NCBI GenBank assembly: GCA_016720585.1
Contig: JADKKH010000001.1
Span: 248,001-312,000, forward strand
From: Chitinophagaceae bacterium
Lineage (GTDB): Bacteria > Bacteroidota > Bacteroidia > Chitinophagales > Chitinophagaceae
DNA length: 64,000 nucleotides
Direction of reading: 5' to 3'
The position numbers and the translations under genes were made by a program. Positions within the stretch are counted from its first letter, which is position 1; each line of letters begins with the position of its first letter. This document shows positions 45,041 to 54,271 of this stretch, in pieces. Under the pieces are notes generated by a model. That model was not told where the DNA came from. It worked only from the letters and a program-made list of their open reading frames with translations, and did not search any database.

Positions 45041-47170
45041 TTAAGTAACCTTCTTTACAAATAATCTTACTGAATTGATGGCGAGTACCACATCGCTCAA
45101 TCCCATGACCAATGCCCCGAACGCAGGCGTGAGGAAACCTAATGCTGCAACAGGAATGGCAATAATATTGTAAGCAAATGCCCAGAAGAGGTTTTGTTTA
45201 ATAGTTATATAAGTGTGTTTACCCAATCCCAGTGCAGCCGGTAAATTTTTTAAACCATGATTCATCAATACCACCTGGGCTGATTGCAGGGCTATCTGTG
45301 ATGCATCGTTCATGGAAATGCCCAGCGATGCTTTAGCTAAAGCCGGGGCATCGTTGATGCCATCACCAACCATAGCTGTTGGTACAATGTTGTTTAAAGC
45401 TGCTATCTTTTCCAGTTTTTGTCCCGGTGTCTGTTCAGCGAACACTGTATCAATACCCAGGAGGGAACCAAGCTGGTTGCATTTGTCCAAACGGTCACCG
45501 CTTAATAAAATGGTCTTGATGTTTTTGCTGTGTAAATAATCAATCACCGATTTTGCCTCAGGCCTTACTTCGTCTTCCACATCGATCCATCCCAGCAAAC
45601 TGTCGTTTTTAATAATATAAACGTTGTGTTTATGATCCTCCGTCATTTTCTCAGCTACCTTGAAAGAACCGGCCTGCCATGTATTGCCTTCATCATCTGC
45701 TGCTTTCATTCCCATTCCCTTTATCTCTTCTATTTTCTTCCACCGGATCTCATCTTTTGTTTTCCATTCAGCCGTTATACTTTTCGCAATCGGATGGCTG
45801 GAATATTTTTCGAGCGAATAAGCGATCTTTTTAAATTCAGCATCTTCAACAACCTTGCATGCATAATCCGAAATAACAAATTTCCCCGTTGTGAGGGTTC
45901 CGGTTTTATCAAATACCACCTGTTGTATGTTCCTGAATGTTTCCAGGCTGGTGGCATTCCGGAACAGAATCCCGGTTTTTGCAGCACGTCCTAATCCAAC
46001 CGCAATAGCAGCCGGTGTTGCTAATCCCATGGCACAAGGACAGGCAATCACCAGTACGGCGATACTCCTCATTAATGCCGGGGTAAAATCGTTCAGTACA
46101 ATCCAGTTGATGATCAGCGTAACAACGGCAATACCCATAACCACCGGAATAAATACAGCGCTGATCTTGTCAGCCAATAGCTGCATAGGTGGTTTTTCTC
46201 CCTGCGCCTTTTTCACCATATTGATAATTCCGGATAATACCGTATCATTTCCAACAGCCGTTACCTGCGTTTTGACTGTTCCATCGGTAATCATACTACC
46301 GCCGATCAATTTATCTTTTGCGTATTTATGTACAGGTAAACTTTCACCGGTGATGATGGCTTCATTGACATGCACATCACCCCAGAGAATTTTACAGTCA
46401 ATCGGGACCTGTTCACCGCTTTTAATAAGCAACAGATCTCCCACACGTAATTGGGTATTTTCTACTGAAAAAATCTGTTCTTTATGTTCATCATCAAAGG
46501 CGATCATATGGGCCATCACTTTTTGTGATTTGGCCAGTTTGTTCAACGCTCTTTGTGTGGAAGCAATGGAAGCATGTTCCAGGTAATTACCCAAAAAAAC
46601 CAGGGTGATGATCGTGGCCGCCGTTTCGTAAAACATAAACTGCTCAGCCTGCCCGCTGAGGGTACCATATAAACTATACAGGAAAGCGGCGGTAGCCCCG
46701 AGGGCAATCAATACGTTCATATTCGGCATACTATTGCGGATACTTTTCCAGGCACTTCTGCCAAAGAAATTCATTCCTACAAAATAAACGGGAACAGCCA
46801 AACCTAATTGTAGCCAGGGGTTCATCAACCAGTGGATATGAACACCGGGAATCATATGTAAAGACAGCAGTAGCGTAAAAGGCAGGCAAAACCAGAATCG
46901 TTGAAGATGGGTTGAAAGGAAGTTTTTGAAGTTTGATGTTTTAGGGTTAATGCGGGAGGCGATTTCTTCCCCGGTTACGGTGTATCCCAGGTCATGGATG
47001 CCGTTGCTAATTTTTTCTTTTGAAAAAATTTCCCCGGGATCAAAAATTACATCACCAGTGGCAAAATTCACTTTCACATTCTTCATCCCCTGCTTTTCGA
47101 GATATTTGTGAATGTTGAGGGCGCAGGTATTACAATCCATACCTTCTACTTTCCACTGAACGGTTTCCAT
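45041..47170 (-). CDS. copA: copper-translocating P1B-type ATPase
   Basis: 709 residues. An N-terminal heavy-metal-associated domain with MDCNTC (C13, C16), then the P-type core: TGES in IITGESLPV, the membrane CPC motif IACPCAMG (C376, C378), DKTGTLTTG (about 419-427), the HP dipeptide in YSSHPIAKS and GDGINDAPALAKA. CPC with a CxxC HMA domain points to Cu+ (or Ag+) export. It pumps metal out of the cytoplasm at the inner membrane. A TAATTTTG -7 box ends 4 nt before the ATG. Divergent from tsaE. Confidence 0.93.
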   Translation of the reverse strand: METVQWKVEGMDCNTCALNIHKYLEKQGMKNVKVNFATGDVIFDPGEIFSKEKISNGIHDLGYTVTGEEIASRINPKTSNFKNFLSTHLQRFWFCLPFTLLLSLHMIPGVHIHWLMNPWLQLGLAVPVYFVGMNFFGRSAWKSIRNSMPNMNVLIALGATAAFLYSLYGTLSGQAEQFMFYETAATIITLVFLGNYLEHASIASTQRALNKLAKSQKVMAHMIAFDDEHKEQIFSVENTQLRVGDLLLIKSGEQVPIDCKILWGDVHVNEAIITGESLPVHKYAKDKLIGGSMITDGTVKTQVTAVGNDTVLSGIINMVKKAQGEKPPMQLLADKISAVFIPVVMGIAVVTLIINWIVLNDFTPALMRSIAVLVIACPCAMGLATPAAIAVGLGRAAKTGILFRNATSLETFRNIQQVVFDKTGTLTTGKFVISDYACKVVEDAEFKKIAYSLEKYSSHPIAKSITAEWKTKDEIRWKKIEEIKGMGMKAADDEGNTWQAGSFKVAEKMTEDHKHNVYIIKNDSLLGWIDVEDEVRPEAKSVIDYLHSKNIKTILLSGDRLDKCNQLGSLLGIDTVFAEQTPGQKLEKIAALNNIVPTAMVGDGINDAPALAKASLGISMNDASQIALQSAQVVLMNHGLKNLPAALGLGKHTYITIKQNLFWAFAYNIIAIPVAALGFLTPAFGALVMGLSDVVLAINSVRLFVKKVT

Positions 47171-47174
47171 CCTG

Positions 47175-47182
47175 CAAAATTA
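47175..47182 (-). promoter_or_regulatory. -7 box of the copA promoter
   Basis: TAATTTTG on the minus strand, 4 nt before the copA ATG. No convincing -33 box. Implies a leaderless or nearly leaderless transcript. Confidence 0.4.
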
Positions 47183-47222
47183 CCGAAACAATAAGGCCCG
47201 GCTTTTCGACAATGGAAATATG

Positions 47223-47256
47223 TTTACAACATGGTTGCTTTATCCCATTAAATTTG
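47223..47256 (+). promoter_or_regulatory. tsaE promoter
   Basis: TTTA (47223-47226), 22-nt spacer, TAAATTTG (47249-47256), then only 4 nt to the ATG at 47261. Confidence 0.5.
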
Positions 47257-47260
47257 CGGG

Positions 47261-47686
47261 ATGGAATGGCAATATTCACTGGATAAGATCCGGGAAATGG
47301 CAACTACTTTTTGGGAAGCAGTGGGTGCGACAAAAGTTTTTGCCTTTCAGGGCCCGATGGGAGCCGGGAAAACCACTTTTATCAGGGAATTGTGTGCTAT
47401 AAAAGGCGTGAAAGATAGTACCGGCAGCCCTACTTTTTCTATTATTAATGAGTATGAATATATCGGGGAAGGGACAAAAAAAATAGTATATCATATGGAT
47501 CTTTACCGGTTGAAAAATGAAGACGAGGCTTTGCAGGCAGGGGTGGAGGATTGTTTATACAGTGGCCATATCTGCCTGGTGGAATGGCCCGAAAAAGCAC
47601 CGGGCCTTTTCCCCGATAACACCTTGCATATTTCTATTGAGCTGCTTGATGACAAAACTAGACGTCTCAAAATCGCTGATATTTAA
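47261..47686 (+). CDS. tsaE: tRNA threonylcarbamoyladenosine biosynthesis ATPase TsaE
   Basis: 141 residues, the normal size. TsaE is the ATPase that regenerates the TsaB/TsaD complex in making t6A at position 37 of ANN-decoding tRNAs. P-loop GPMGAGKTTFIREL (near residue 30-43), switch region STGSPTFSIINEY and the conserved HMDLYRL with LVEWPEKA are all present. Divergent from copA with 90 nt between, each gene with a -7 box next to its start. Confidence 0.95.
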   Translation: MEWQYSLDKIREMATTFWEAVGATKVFAFQGPMGAGKTTFIRELCAIKGVKDSTGSPTFSIINEYEYIGEGTKKIVYHMDLYRLKNEDEALQAGVEDCLYSGHICLVEWPEKAPGLFPDNTLHISIELLDDKTRRLKIADI

Positions 47687-47734
47687 GTACATTTGAATAG
47701 GGTTCAGAGTCTTCTGAATTATCGGAATCCCTGA

Positions 47735-47762
47735 CCAGTTACCTGTAACCAGCAACCAGCCT
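47735..47762 (+). repeat. heptamer tandem repeat directly upstream of the alanine dehydrogenase start
   Basis: CCAGTTA, CCTGTAA, CCAGCAA, CCAGCCT: four 7-bp units ending one base before the ATG at 47764. Compare the heptamers at the recQ start. Confidence 0.6.
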
Positions 47763-47763
47763 C

Positions 47764-49009
47764 ATGAGCCAGCAAAAACCCAAAATAAGCACTTCCTTCA
47801 GTTATGAAACACTGGAAGAAACGCTGGATATTAAACCCAGGGCGGAAGGCATGATGATTGGAATTCCTAAAGAAATTGCCTTCCAGGAAAATCGTATTGC
47901 CCTCACACCCGATGCAGTTAGTGTATTGGTCAGCAATGGCCACCAGGTGATGATAGAACACAATGCCGGGGAAGCCTCTCATTTCCGGGATAAGGATTAT
48001 AGTGAAGCGGGCGCCAGGATCGTTTATGATAGAGAAAGTGTTTTTAAAGCTCCATTACTTGTAAAAAGCGCCCCGATAATTGATGAAGATTTACCGTTGC
48101 TGCAAATCAATCAGATCATCATTTCACCCATTCACCTTTCAGTAATGAAAGCAGAATTGCTGGAGAAAATGATGGAGAAAAAAATTACCGCCATTTCATT
48201 TGAGAATCTAAAAGACGATAGCGATTCCTATCCCATAGTTCGCAGCATGAGTGAGATTGCCGGAAGTGCTGTTATGCTGATTGCGGGTCAATACCTTGGT
48301 TCTGCCAATCATGGTAAAGGCGTTTTATTAGGAGGGATATCCGGTATTGCTCCAACCAAAGTTATTATCATTGGTGCGGGTATCGTAGGAGAGTATGCCG
48401 CAAGAGCCGCCCTTGCATTGGGAGCTTCGGTAAAAGTGTTTGATAACAGTGTTTACCGCTTAAAACGTTTACAGAATAATATTGGTCATAGGTTATGGAC
48501 TTCTGTGATTGAACCCAGGATGCTGGCCAAACAATTAAAGACCTGTGAAGTAGCTGTGGGTGCCTTAGGATCTGAAACAGGAAGGACTCCCATGGTGGTT
48601 TCCGAGGAAATGGTCAGCAATATGCGTCCCGGCTCTGTAATTATTGATGTCAGTATTGACCGCGGCGGTTGTTTTGAAAGTTCCGAGATCACCTCTCATG
48701 AGCATCCCATATTTATGAAGTATGGCGTGATACATTATTGTGTGCCCAATATACCTTCAGGTTTTTCACGTACAGCCTCACAGGCTATCAGTAATGTACT
48801 GATGCCATTGATACTGGAAGCAGGTGAAGAAGGGGGCTTTGAAAAATTAATCTGGCACAAACTGCATCTGCGTACTGGTATCTATCTCTTCAAAGGTTCA
48901 TTAACCAACTTCTACCTTAGCCAGCGGTTTGATTTGAAATATACCGATTTGAATTGCGGATTGCCGGGCAAGGAAAATTTTACAAAGGGGGCGACAATTC
49001 ACATCCCCA

Positions 49010-49010
<1 letters not shown>
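47764..49010 (+). CDS. ald: alanine dehydrogenase, 3' end lost in an assembly artefact
   Basis: NAD-dependent oxidative deamination of L-alanine to pyruvate, or the reverse. Seen: GIPKEIAFQENRIALTPDAV, the NAD-binding motif IIIGAGIVGEYAARAA (about 203-218), RPGSVIIDVSIDRGGCFESS and HYCVPNIPSGFSRTAS, all family hallmarks. The Bacteroidota-specific N-terminal extension of about 35 residues is present. After SQRFDLKYTDLN the frame continues into a Gly/Arg/Pro-rich nonsense tail encoded by G-runs, so the true stop is not visible; the genuine gene probably ends near 48960-49000. I set the end where the sequence turns to G-rich repeats. Confidence 0.88.
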
Positions 49011-49245
<235 letters not shown>

Positions 49246-49304
49246 AGCCGTTGAATTTGCTGATTGCCAGTCAACGGTAAAGGGTGCTCATTAATGAACC
49301 CGGT

Positions 49305-49946
49305 TTATTTCCAATTCATAATATTAATCTTCTCTTTACAGAATTCATATTCCTGGCGGTCATTGGAACTGACAATCACTATTCTTTTTTTACAATACTC
49401 ATTGATCAGCTGGTTATATAATTCGATACCGGAACTATCCAGGTTGGTACAGGGTTCATCCAGCAATACAATTTCCGTATCAGAAAAAATACATTGTGCC
49501 AGTTTTATCCGTTGCTTCATACCCGAAGAGTAAAAACGGATTTGTTTGTTAAGGGCTTTTTCCAGGCCCACCGTAGCAATGATGGATGCTAAGGTAATGC
49601 CGGGTAAAAAAGGTTTGAACGCCTGGTGAAAATCCAAAAATTCTGTCGCCGTCATTTCTTCCACTACCTCCAGGTAAGGCGCACAAATGGAAACCTGCTG
49701 ATAAATATTCTCAGATGAAATGAGTGTTGAATTATTTTGTGCTGACTCCTGATTCCCGGTTCTGAATGCAAGACTTCCTTCATTGATATACATGCCACCG
49801 CTTAAGACCTGCAGCAACGTACTTTTTCCTGAACCATTTGGTCCCGTAATGGCATAAGATTGTCCCGATTCAAATGTGTAATTGAAATGACGGAATATCC
49901 AGTCACGGTTGAACCGTTTACCGGCATCAGATAGGGAGATCGTCAT
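49305..49946 (-). CDS. ABC transporter ATP-binding protein
   Basis: About 213 residues from ATG 49946 (the frame is open to 49994). It starts ISLSDAGKRFNRDWIFRHFN; Walker A ITGPNGSGKST, signature YSSGMKQRIKLA and Walker B IVLLDEPCTNLD. Very short at the C-terminus (IMNWK) with no extra domain. No permease gene is adjacent. It overlaps the end of lpxA by 20 nt, so it is translated from the same mRNA. Substrate unknown; its link to lpxA may hint at envelope transport, but that is inference. Confidence 0.85.
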   Translation of the reverse strand: MTISLSDAGKRFNRDWIFRHFNYTFESGQSYAITGPNGSGKSTLLQVLSGGMYINEGSLAFRTGNQESAQNNSTLISSENIYQQVSICAPYLEVVEEMTATEFLDFHQAFKPFLPGITLASIIATVGLEKALNKQIRFYSSGMKQRIKLAQCIFSDTEIVLLDEPCTNLDSSGIELYNQLINEYCKKRIVIVSSNDRQEYEFCKEKINIMNWK

Positions 49947-50733
49947 CGCTGCTGCCTTTAGTAAAACGTTTGATGATACCTCTTCCACTTTCACGGATAA
50001 AAGTTACAATTTCATCCCGTTCGTCAGTAGCGGGCATTTCCTCTTCAATATATTCTACAGCCTGGCTGGTGTTCATGCCTTTATTATACAATACCCGGTA
50101 AATATCCAGGATATGATTGATGCGTTCAATGCTGAAGCCGCGACGTTTCAGACCGATAGAATTTACACCGGCATAACTAAGGGGTGTACGTCCCGCTTTA
50201 ATATAGGGTGGCACATCTTTACTTACTAATGATCCTCCGCTGATAAATGCGTGGGCACCGATTTTTACAAACTGGTGAACCGCACACATACCGGCCAGGA
50301 TTGACCAATCACCAATCGTAACATGCCCGGCCACCTGTGTATTGTTGCTGGTAATACAATTATCACCGACCAGGCAATCATGGGCAAAATGGCAATAGGC
50401 CATGATGAGACAGTTTTTCCCGATAACCGTTTTATCCCGGTCTTTGGTACCACGGTTTACAGTAACAAATTCCCGGATAGTGGTTCCATCGCCGATATAT
50501 ACATTCGAATATTCACCCTGGAATTTCAGATCCTGCGGTATGGCAGCGATAACCGCACCAGGGAAAATGCGGCAGTTCTTGCCAATACGGGCGCCTTCCA
50601 TAATCGTTACGTTGGAACCAATCCAGGTACCATCACCAATTTCCACATCCTGGTGAATAACGGTGAACGGATCAATCTTTACATTGGTCGCCAGCCTTGC
50701 ATTCGGATGAATATATGTATGCGGATGAATCAT
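49927..50733 (-). CDS. lpxA: UDP-N-acetylglucosamine acyltransferase
   Basis: 268 residues, the usual LpxA length. First step of lipid A synthesis: transfer of an R-3-hydroxyacyl chain from ACP to UDP-GlcNAc. The hexapeptide repeat (left-handed helix) is evident from HTYIHPNARLATNVKIDPF to HVTIGDWSILAGM, the catalytic His is in YCHFAHDCLVGD, and the C-terminal helical domain with SYAGVNSIGLKRRGFS is typical. In many Bacteroidota lpxA is fused or adjacent to other lpx genes; here it is followed by an ABC ATPase. Its leader holds a hairpin just after a -7 box. Confidence 0.95.
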   Translation of the reverse strand: MIHPHTYIHPNARLATNVKIDPFTVIHQDVEIGDGTWIGSNVTIMEGARIGKNCRIFPGAVIAAIPQDLKFQGEYSNVYIGDGTTIREFVTVNRGTKDRDKTVIGKNCLIMAYCHFAHDCLVGDNCITSNNTQVAGHVTIGDWSILAGMCAVHQFVKIGAHAFISGGSLVSKDVPPYIKAGRTPLSYAGVNSIGLKRRGFSIERINHILDIYRVLYNKGMNTSQAVEYIEEEMPATDERDEIVTFIRESGRGIIKRFTKGSSDDDLPI

Positions 50734-50746
50734 GTGATCGGTTAAA

Positions 50747-50770
50747 AGAATAAACCCGCCCTTCGGCGGG
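50747..50770 (-). terminator. hairpin with U-rich tail in the lpxA leader
   Basis: On the minus strand CCCGCC, loop GAAG, GGCGGG, then TTTATTCTTTT. It begins at the expected transcription start of lpxA and lies 14-37 nt before the ATG. It is terminator-like but could also stabilise the 5' end. Confidence 0.5.
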
Positions 50771-50776
50771 GACTGG

Positions 50777-50784
50777 CAAAGTTA
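50777..50784 (-). promoter_or_regulatory. -7 box of the lpxA promoter
   Basis: TAACTTTG on the minus strand, 43 nt before the lpxA ATG, just upstream of the leader hairpin. The -33 region is T-rich without a clean TTTG. Confidence 0.45.
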
Positions 50785-50888
50785 GCAGATACCGCTAAAA
50801 ACGGAAGCTTTTTTAGGGATAGATTGTTAAAAATCAGTACAGAATCGCACAAGTCAAAGTTACAACATCAAAATGACGGGGAATTTTG

Positions 50889-50896
50889 TAGATTTG
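50889..50896 (+). promoter_or_regulatory. -7 box of the AraC-type gene
   Basis: TAGATTTG fits TAnnTTTG and ends 9 nt before the ATG at 50906. It would make the upstream ATG at 50873 untranslated. Confidence 0.4.
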
Positions 50897-50905
50897 TGGT
50901 TGATT

Positions 50906-51847
50906 ATGCACAATACTCCGGACATACTGGCCCTGGCTCATAAGCAAATCCTGATGCAGGATCAACTGGTGTTACTGCAGGAGAGAGAGCAACAAATACC
51001 CGGTTCAGTAAATTATACGATCAACCGCTACAACCGCAATCCGCAATGGAATATTGAGGACACCGGGATGCTGGTGTATCATTTTGCAAAAAATAAGACC
51101 GGAGAAAATTACCTGGAACTACGTTTTTGTGTCAGTGGTAATGTGTATTGCCGTAAAAAAGATACGGAATGTGACCGGTGCCAGTTCAGTGCATCCAAAA
51201 GTTGCCTGGAAAGAGTTGACAGCCTTGATGTGGTCAGTTTTAAATTTTCACCGGCACATCTCAGCCAGTTTGTAAAACCCCGAAAAGGTAATGCGGTCCT
51301 TACAGATGATATTTTGAATTTCAAGCATAGTTCTTCTTTTACCAGGATCCTTCCTTTGTGTGGTAAAACAAGAATGGTACTGGAAGGCGTGTTGAATCAT
51401 ACCTTCAGCGACAGCCTGGAAAATATTTACATCAATGCTCAAACCCAGATGTTATTGTTATATAGCCTGGATTGTATGCTGGGGGAGAAAGAAATTGATG
51501 TAGTGAATTGTAAGTTCCTGTCCAATGAACTGGATAAAGAAAAGATCGTCAAAGCCCGGGAAATATTACTGGAGCATATTGGCGAACCTATCACCATCAA
51601 AGAATTGAGCCGCAAAGTGGCCATCAATGAATGTTACCTGAAGAAAGGGTTTAAAGAATTATTCGGCACCACCATATTCGACTTTTATCAAAGCCAGCGC
51701 ATGGAACATGCCAAATACCTGTTGTATGAAAAAGGCCTGAGTGTAACTGAGGTTTCTATGATGCTGGGATATTCTTCCATTTCACACTTTTCTACGGCTT
51801 TCAAAAAGCACACCGGTTTAAAACCCTGTGAATTATTGTTCCGGTAA
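50906..51847 (+). CDS. AraC-family transcriptional regulator with a cysteine cluster
   Basis: About 313 residues from ATG 50906; the frame also has an ATG at 50873, but TAGATTTG (50889-50896), a -7 box, lies between them. The last 100 residues are the AraC double helix-turn-helix: ITIKELSRKVAINECYLKKGFKELFG and VTEVSMMLGYSSISHFSTAFKKHTGLKP. The N-terminal sensor region holds five cysteines in a short stretch (FCVSGNVYCRKKDTEC, then DRCQFSASKSC), an arrangement suited to a metal, Fe-S cluster or thiol sensor. It precedes a run of cytochrome-like genes and may regulate them. Confidence 0.88.
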   Translation: MHNTPDILALAHKQILMQDQLVLLQEREQQIPGSVNYTINRYNRNPQWNIEDTGMLVYHFAKNKTGENYLELRFCVSGNVYCRKKDTECDRCQFSASKSCLERVDSLDVVSFKFSPAHLSQFVKPRKGNAVLTDDILNFKHSSSFTRILPLCGKTRMVLEGVLNHTFSDSLENIYINAQTQMLLLYSLDCMLGEKEIDVVNCKFLSNELDKEKIVKAREILLEHIGEPITIKELSRKVAINECYLKKGFKELFGTTIFDFYQSQRMEHAKYLLYEKGLSVTEVSMMLGYSSISHFSTAFKKHTGLKPCELLFR

Positions 51848-52055
51848 ATCACCCCTTGATTTTTCACTAACGCGTGTTCGTTTTTCCATGAGGGAATTCT
51901 TCTGGTAAGATTACTGCATTTTTTTATGATTGGGTGGGCAATAATACCCGATTTTTTTAGTTGCTGATGGTAATGCTTTATTTTTGTTGAATCAAACAAT
52001 ATTTTTATTGCGAAAGTAGTGTCGGCATTGTTTTTGTTTAATTGGTTTGCCACTT

Positions 52056-52445
52056 ATGCGGAAGAGTTTGTTAATAATACTGATTAGTGTACACCTTTTT
52101 GGTAATACCGAGCTGGGCCAGTTGATAAAACTGCCCCAATTATTTACACATTACCACAAACATCATAAAGACAATCCTTCGGTAAACTTCTTTCAGTTTC
52201 TCGTGATGCATTATGCCGGGGATGATGGCACATCAACGGATGATAATGATGATATGCAGTTGCCTTGCCACGACTATAATCATACCGGAATTTTCCTGGT
52301 TTTTGCTCCGGTTAGCAATATGGAACCCAGCCTCGAGAAAGTATTATATTCCAATAAAGTTGTTTATGGAGGTGGATTGCTTTCTTATAATCCTTCTGAA
52401 CATATTTTTTCTTTTTTACAGCCTCCCCGAACTACCCCATGCTGA
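52056..52445 (+). CDS. small protein with a His-rich segment, unknown
   Basis: About 129 residues from ATG 52056. A hydrophobic N-terminus (RKSLLIILISVHLFGNTEL) may be a signal peptide or anchor. Then HTYHKHHKDN-like and NFFQFLVMHYAGDDGTS with an acidic stretch, CHDYNHT and a hydrophobic GIFLVFAPV. Histidines and a CxDxxH-like segment suggest metal binding. Lies between the AraC gene and the cytochrome set, in the same direction. I do not recognise a named family; moderate confidence that it is real, from its signal-like start and conserved-looking composition. Confidence 0.5.
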   Translation: MRKSLLIILISVHLFGNTELGQLIKLPQLFTHYHKHHKDNPSVNFFQFLVMHYAGDDGTSTDDNDDMQLPCHDYNHTGIFLVFAPVSNMEPSLEKVLYSNKVVYGGGLLSYNPSEHIFSFLQPPRTTPC

Positions 52446-52667
52446 TTACTGAATAAACAACCTGTTCAGTTTCAGTAAATATTGATCCGGATCATTTTCC
52501 TGCATCCCGATCAATAGTGCATGTTACAACCACTGATTCCATTTCCACCAAGAAAGGGAAAAAATTATTATCGGTTCAGCATTGCGGGAACCGGATTGAT
52601 TCATGATTACGTGATGGTGAATTGTCGTAACCGGTCATTTGTTGATTTTTTGAAATAACCACTTATT

Positions 52668-53381
52668 ATGCGAAACAATTTTTTCTTATTATTTCTCCTG
52701 CTTGTATCCGGCATAGTCCTATTATATGCCTGCAAGCATGAAATATTATTTCAGGATAATAGCGGTGGTACAGGAGGGGGTGGCGGCAACCCTCCGCCAA
52801 CGAGCAATTGCAATCCTGATTCCGTTTATTTTGTGAACCAGATTGTACCCATCCTGTCATCCAATTGCACCATGAGCGGATGTCATGATAATATTACCCA
52901 TGCCGAAGGCGTCAATCTTACGACCTACACAAAAATCATACAATATGTGGTTCCAGGCAATGCGGCAAACAGTAAACTGTATAAGGTAATTATAAAAACA
53001 GATGGCGATCGTATGCCTCAGCCACCCATGGCGCCACTTACAAATGCTCAAAAAGCACTTCTTCAGAAATGGATCAACCAGGGCGCAAAGAATAATAACT
53101 GTATCGGCAGTTGTGATACAACGGTATTTACATATAGCGGGGCAGTAAAACCGATACTGGATAACAAATGCGTGGGTTGTCATAATCCGTCAAACCGCGG
53201 AGGGAATATTGATTTATCGACCTATGCTCCCGTAAAAACTGAAGCCTTAAATGGAAAACTTTATGGTTCCGTTGCACAGCAAACCGGTTATTCACCCATG
53301 CCAAAAAACGGTGCCAAACTTTCCGATTGTGAAATAAGGCAAATCCAGAAATGGATAACTGCCGGATCTCAAAACAATTAA
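52668..53381 (+). CDS. cytochrome c-like lipoprotein with two haem-binding motifs
   Basis: 237 residues. Leader RNNFFLLFLLLVSGIVLLYAC ends in a lipobox with C22. A glycine-rich linker (SGGTGGGGGNPPPT) follows. Two similar domains each with one haem motif: C67-TMSG-C72-H73 (a CX4CH variant) and C168-VG-C171-H172 (normal CXXCH). Methionines in RMPQPPM and YSPMPKN may be the sixth ligands. Both domains end with a LQKWINQGA or IQKWITAGS helix, as in the small-cytochrome and anti-c families of Planctomycetes and Bacteroidota. Periplasmic electron carrier is likely; partner unknown. First gene of a collinear set. Confidence 0.82.
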   Translation: MRNNFFLLFLLLVSGIVLLYACKHEILFQDNSGGTGGGGGNPPPTSNCNPDSVYFVNQIVPILSSNCTMSGCHDNITHAEGVNLTTYTKIIQYVVPGNAANSKLYKVIIKTDGDRMPQPPMAPLTNAQKALLQKWINQGAKNNNCIGSCDTTVFTYSGAVKPILDNKCVGCHNPSNRGGNIDLSTYAPVKTEALNGKLYGSVAQQTGYSPMPKNGAKLSDCEIRQIQKWITAGSQNN

Positions 53382-53392
53382 ATCTGATAAAC

Positions 53393-53773
53393 ATGAAACT
53401 AACACGTTCCTTATTTGTCCTGATAACCTGTATTTTTTTTATCACCTCCTGCTATTATGACAAAGAAGATTTGTTATATGGAAATGATAATGCGCCCTGT
53501 ACAGATACTACCGGACCCATTTCCTATTCCCAAAAAGTTGTTCCTGTGCTGCAACAATTCTGTTATAATTGCCATACCGGAAATTTTCCTTCAGGAGGCA
53601 TAGCCATGGGTACTTATACAACCGATAAAGTGGTGGCGCAAAACGGTAAACTATATGGCAGCATCAGCTATTCAGCCGGCTTTTCACCCATGCCACAGGG
53701 GATGCCTAAACTTCGTAAATGCCAGATCGAGGTCATTAAAAAATGGGTAGACGCCGGTATGCTTAATAATTAA
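53393..53773 (+). CDS. single-domain cytochrome c-like lipoprotein
   Basis: 126 residues from the ATG at 53393 (the frame is open further upstream but overlaps the previous gene). Leader with lipobox C20 (LFVLITCIFFITSC). One CXXCH motif in FCYNCHTGNFPSGG, then GKLYGSISYSAGFSPMPQGMPK with the methionines and a final CQIEVIKKWVDAGM. It matches the second domain of the preceding protein (GKLYGSVAQQTGYSPMPKNG), so the two genes arose by duplication. Twelve nt separate them. Confidence 0.82.
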   Translation: MKLTRSLFVLITCIFFITSCYYDKEDLLYGNDNAPCTDTTGPISYSQKVVPVLQQFCYNCHTGNFPSGGIAMGTYTTDKVVAQNGKLYGSISYSAGFSPMPQGMPKLRKCQIEVIKKWVDAGMLNN

Positions 53774-53790
53774 TTATAAAAAGACTAAGT

Positions 53791-54246
53791 ATGAAACGTA
53801 AAAAAATCATTCGTTATGTATTGCTTTCCCTGCTGCTGATCGGCGGGACATCAGCTATCTATATCTATAAGGAGTATAACCGGACACATAAGGATACTGC
53901 CCGGTTAAAGCCGGTTTATTCGCTCACAGCCACAGATCTTGAAAAAGAATTTGAAGGAAATGAAACGGCAACTACCCAAAAGTATGCGGACAAAGTACTT
54001 AGAGTGGAAGGAATCGTAAAAGAAGTTGTCAAAGACGATAAAGGGTTTTATACCGTGGTTCTTGGCGATACCTTATCCATGTCTTCTGTGCGCTGCAGCA
54101 TTGATAGCCTGCATTCTAAGGACGTCATGGAAGTAAAAAAAGGAACAACCTTAGCTGTAAAAGGTATCTGTTCTGGATTTAATGCCGATGAAATGCTGGG
54201 ATCAGATGTGATACTGATACGCAGTGTTGTTGATTTAAAAAATTAG
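53791..54246 (+). CDS. OB-fold protein (tRNA_anti-like), membrane-anchored
   Basis: 151 residues. A basic start and a hydrophobic helix (KIIRYVLLSLLLIGGTSAIYIY) anchor it. The rest is an OB fold of the tRNA_anti-like family (YADKVLRVEGIVKEVVKDD; YTVVLGDT; VRCSIDS; KKGTTLAVKGICSGFNADEML). In this family the oligonucleotide-binding function is uncertain and many members are extracytoplasmic, as here. It is 17 nt after the cytochrome gene and 25 nt before the YceI gene, so it belongs to the same transcript. Confidence 0.78.
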   Translation: MKRKKIIRYVLLSLLLIGGTSAIYIYKEYNRTHKDTARLKPVYSLTATDLEKEFEGNETATTQKYADKVLRVEGIVKEVVKDDKGFYTVVLGDTLSMSSVRCSIDSLHSKDVMEVKKGTTLAVKGICSGFNADEMLGSDVILIRSVVDLKN

Positions 54247-54271
54247 TAAATAAAAAATAAAAGCCTCAAAC

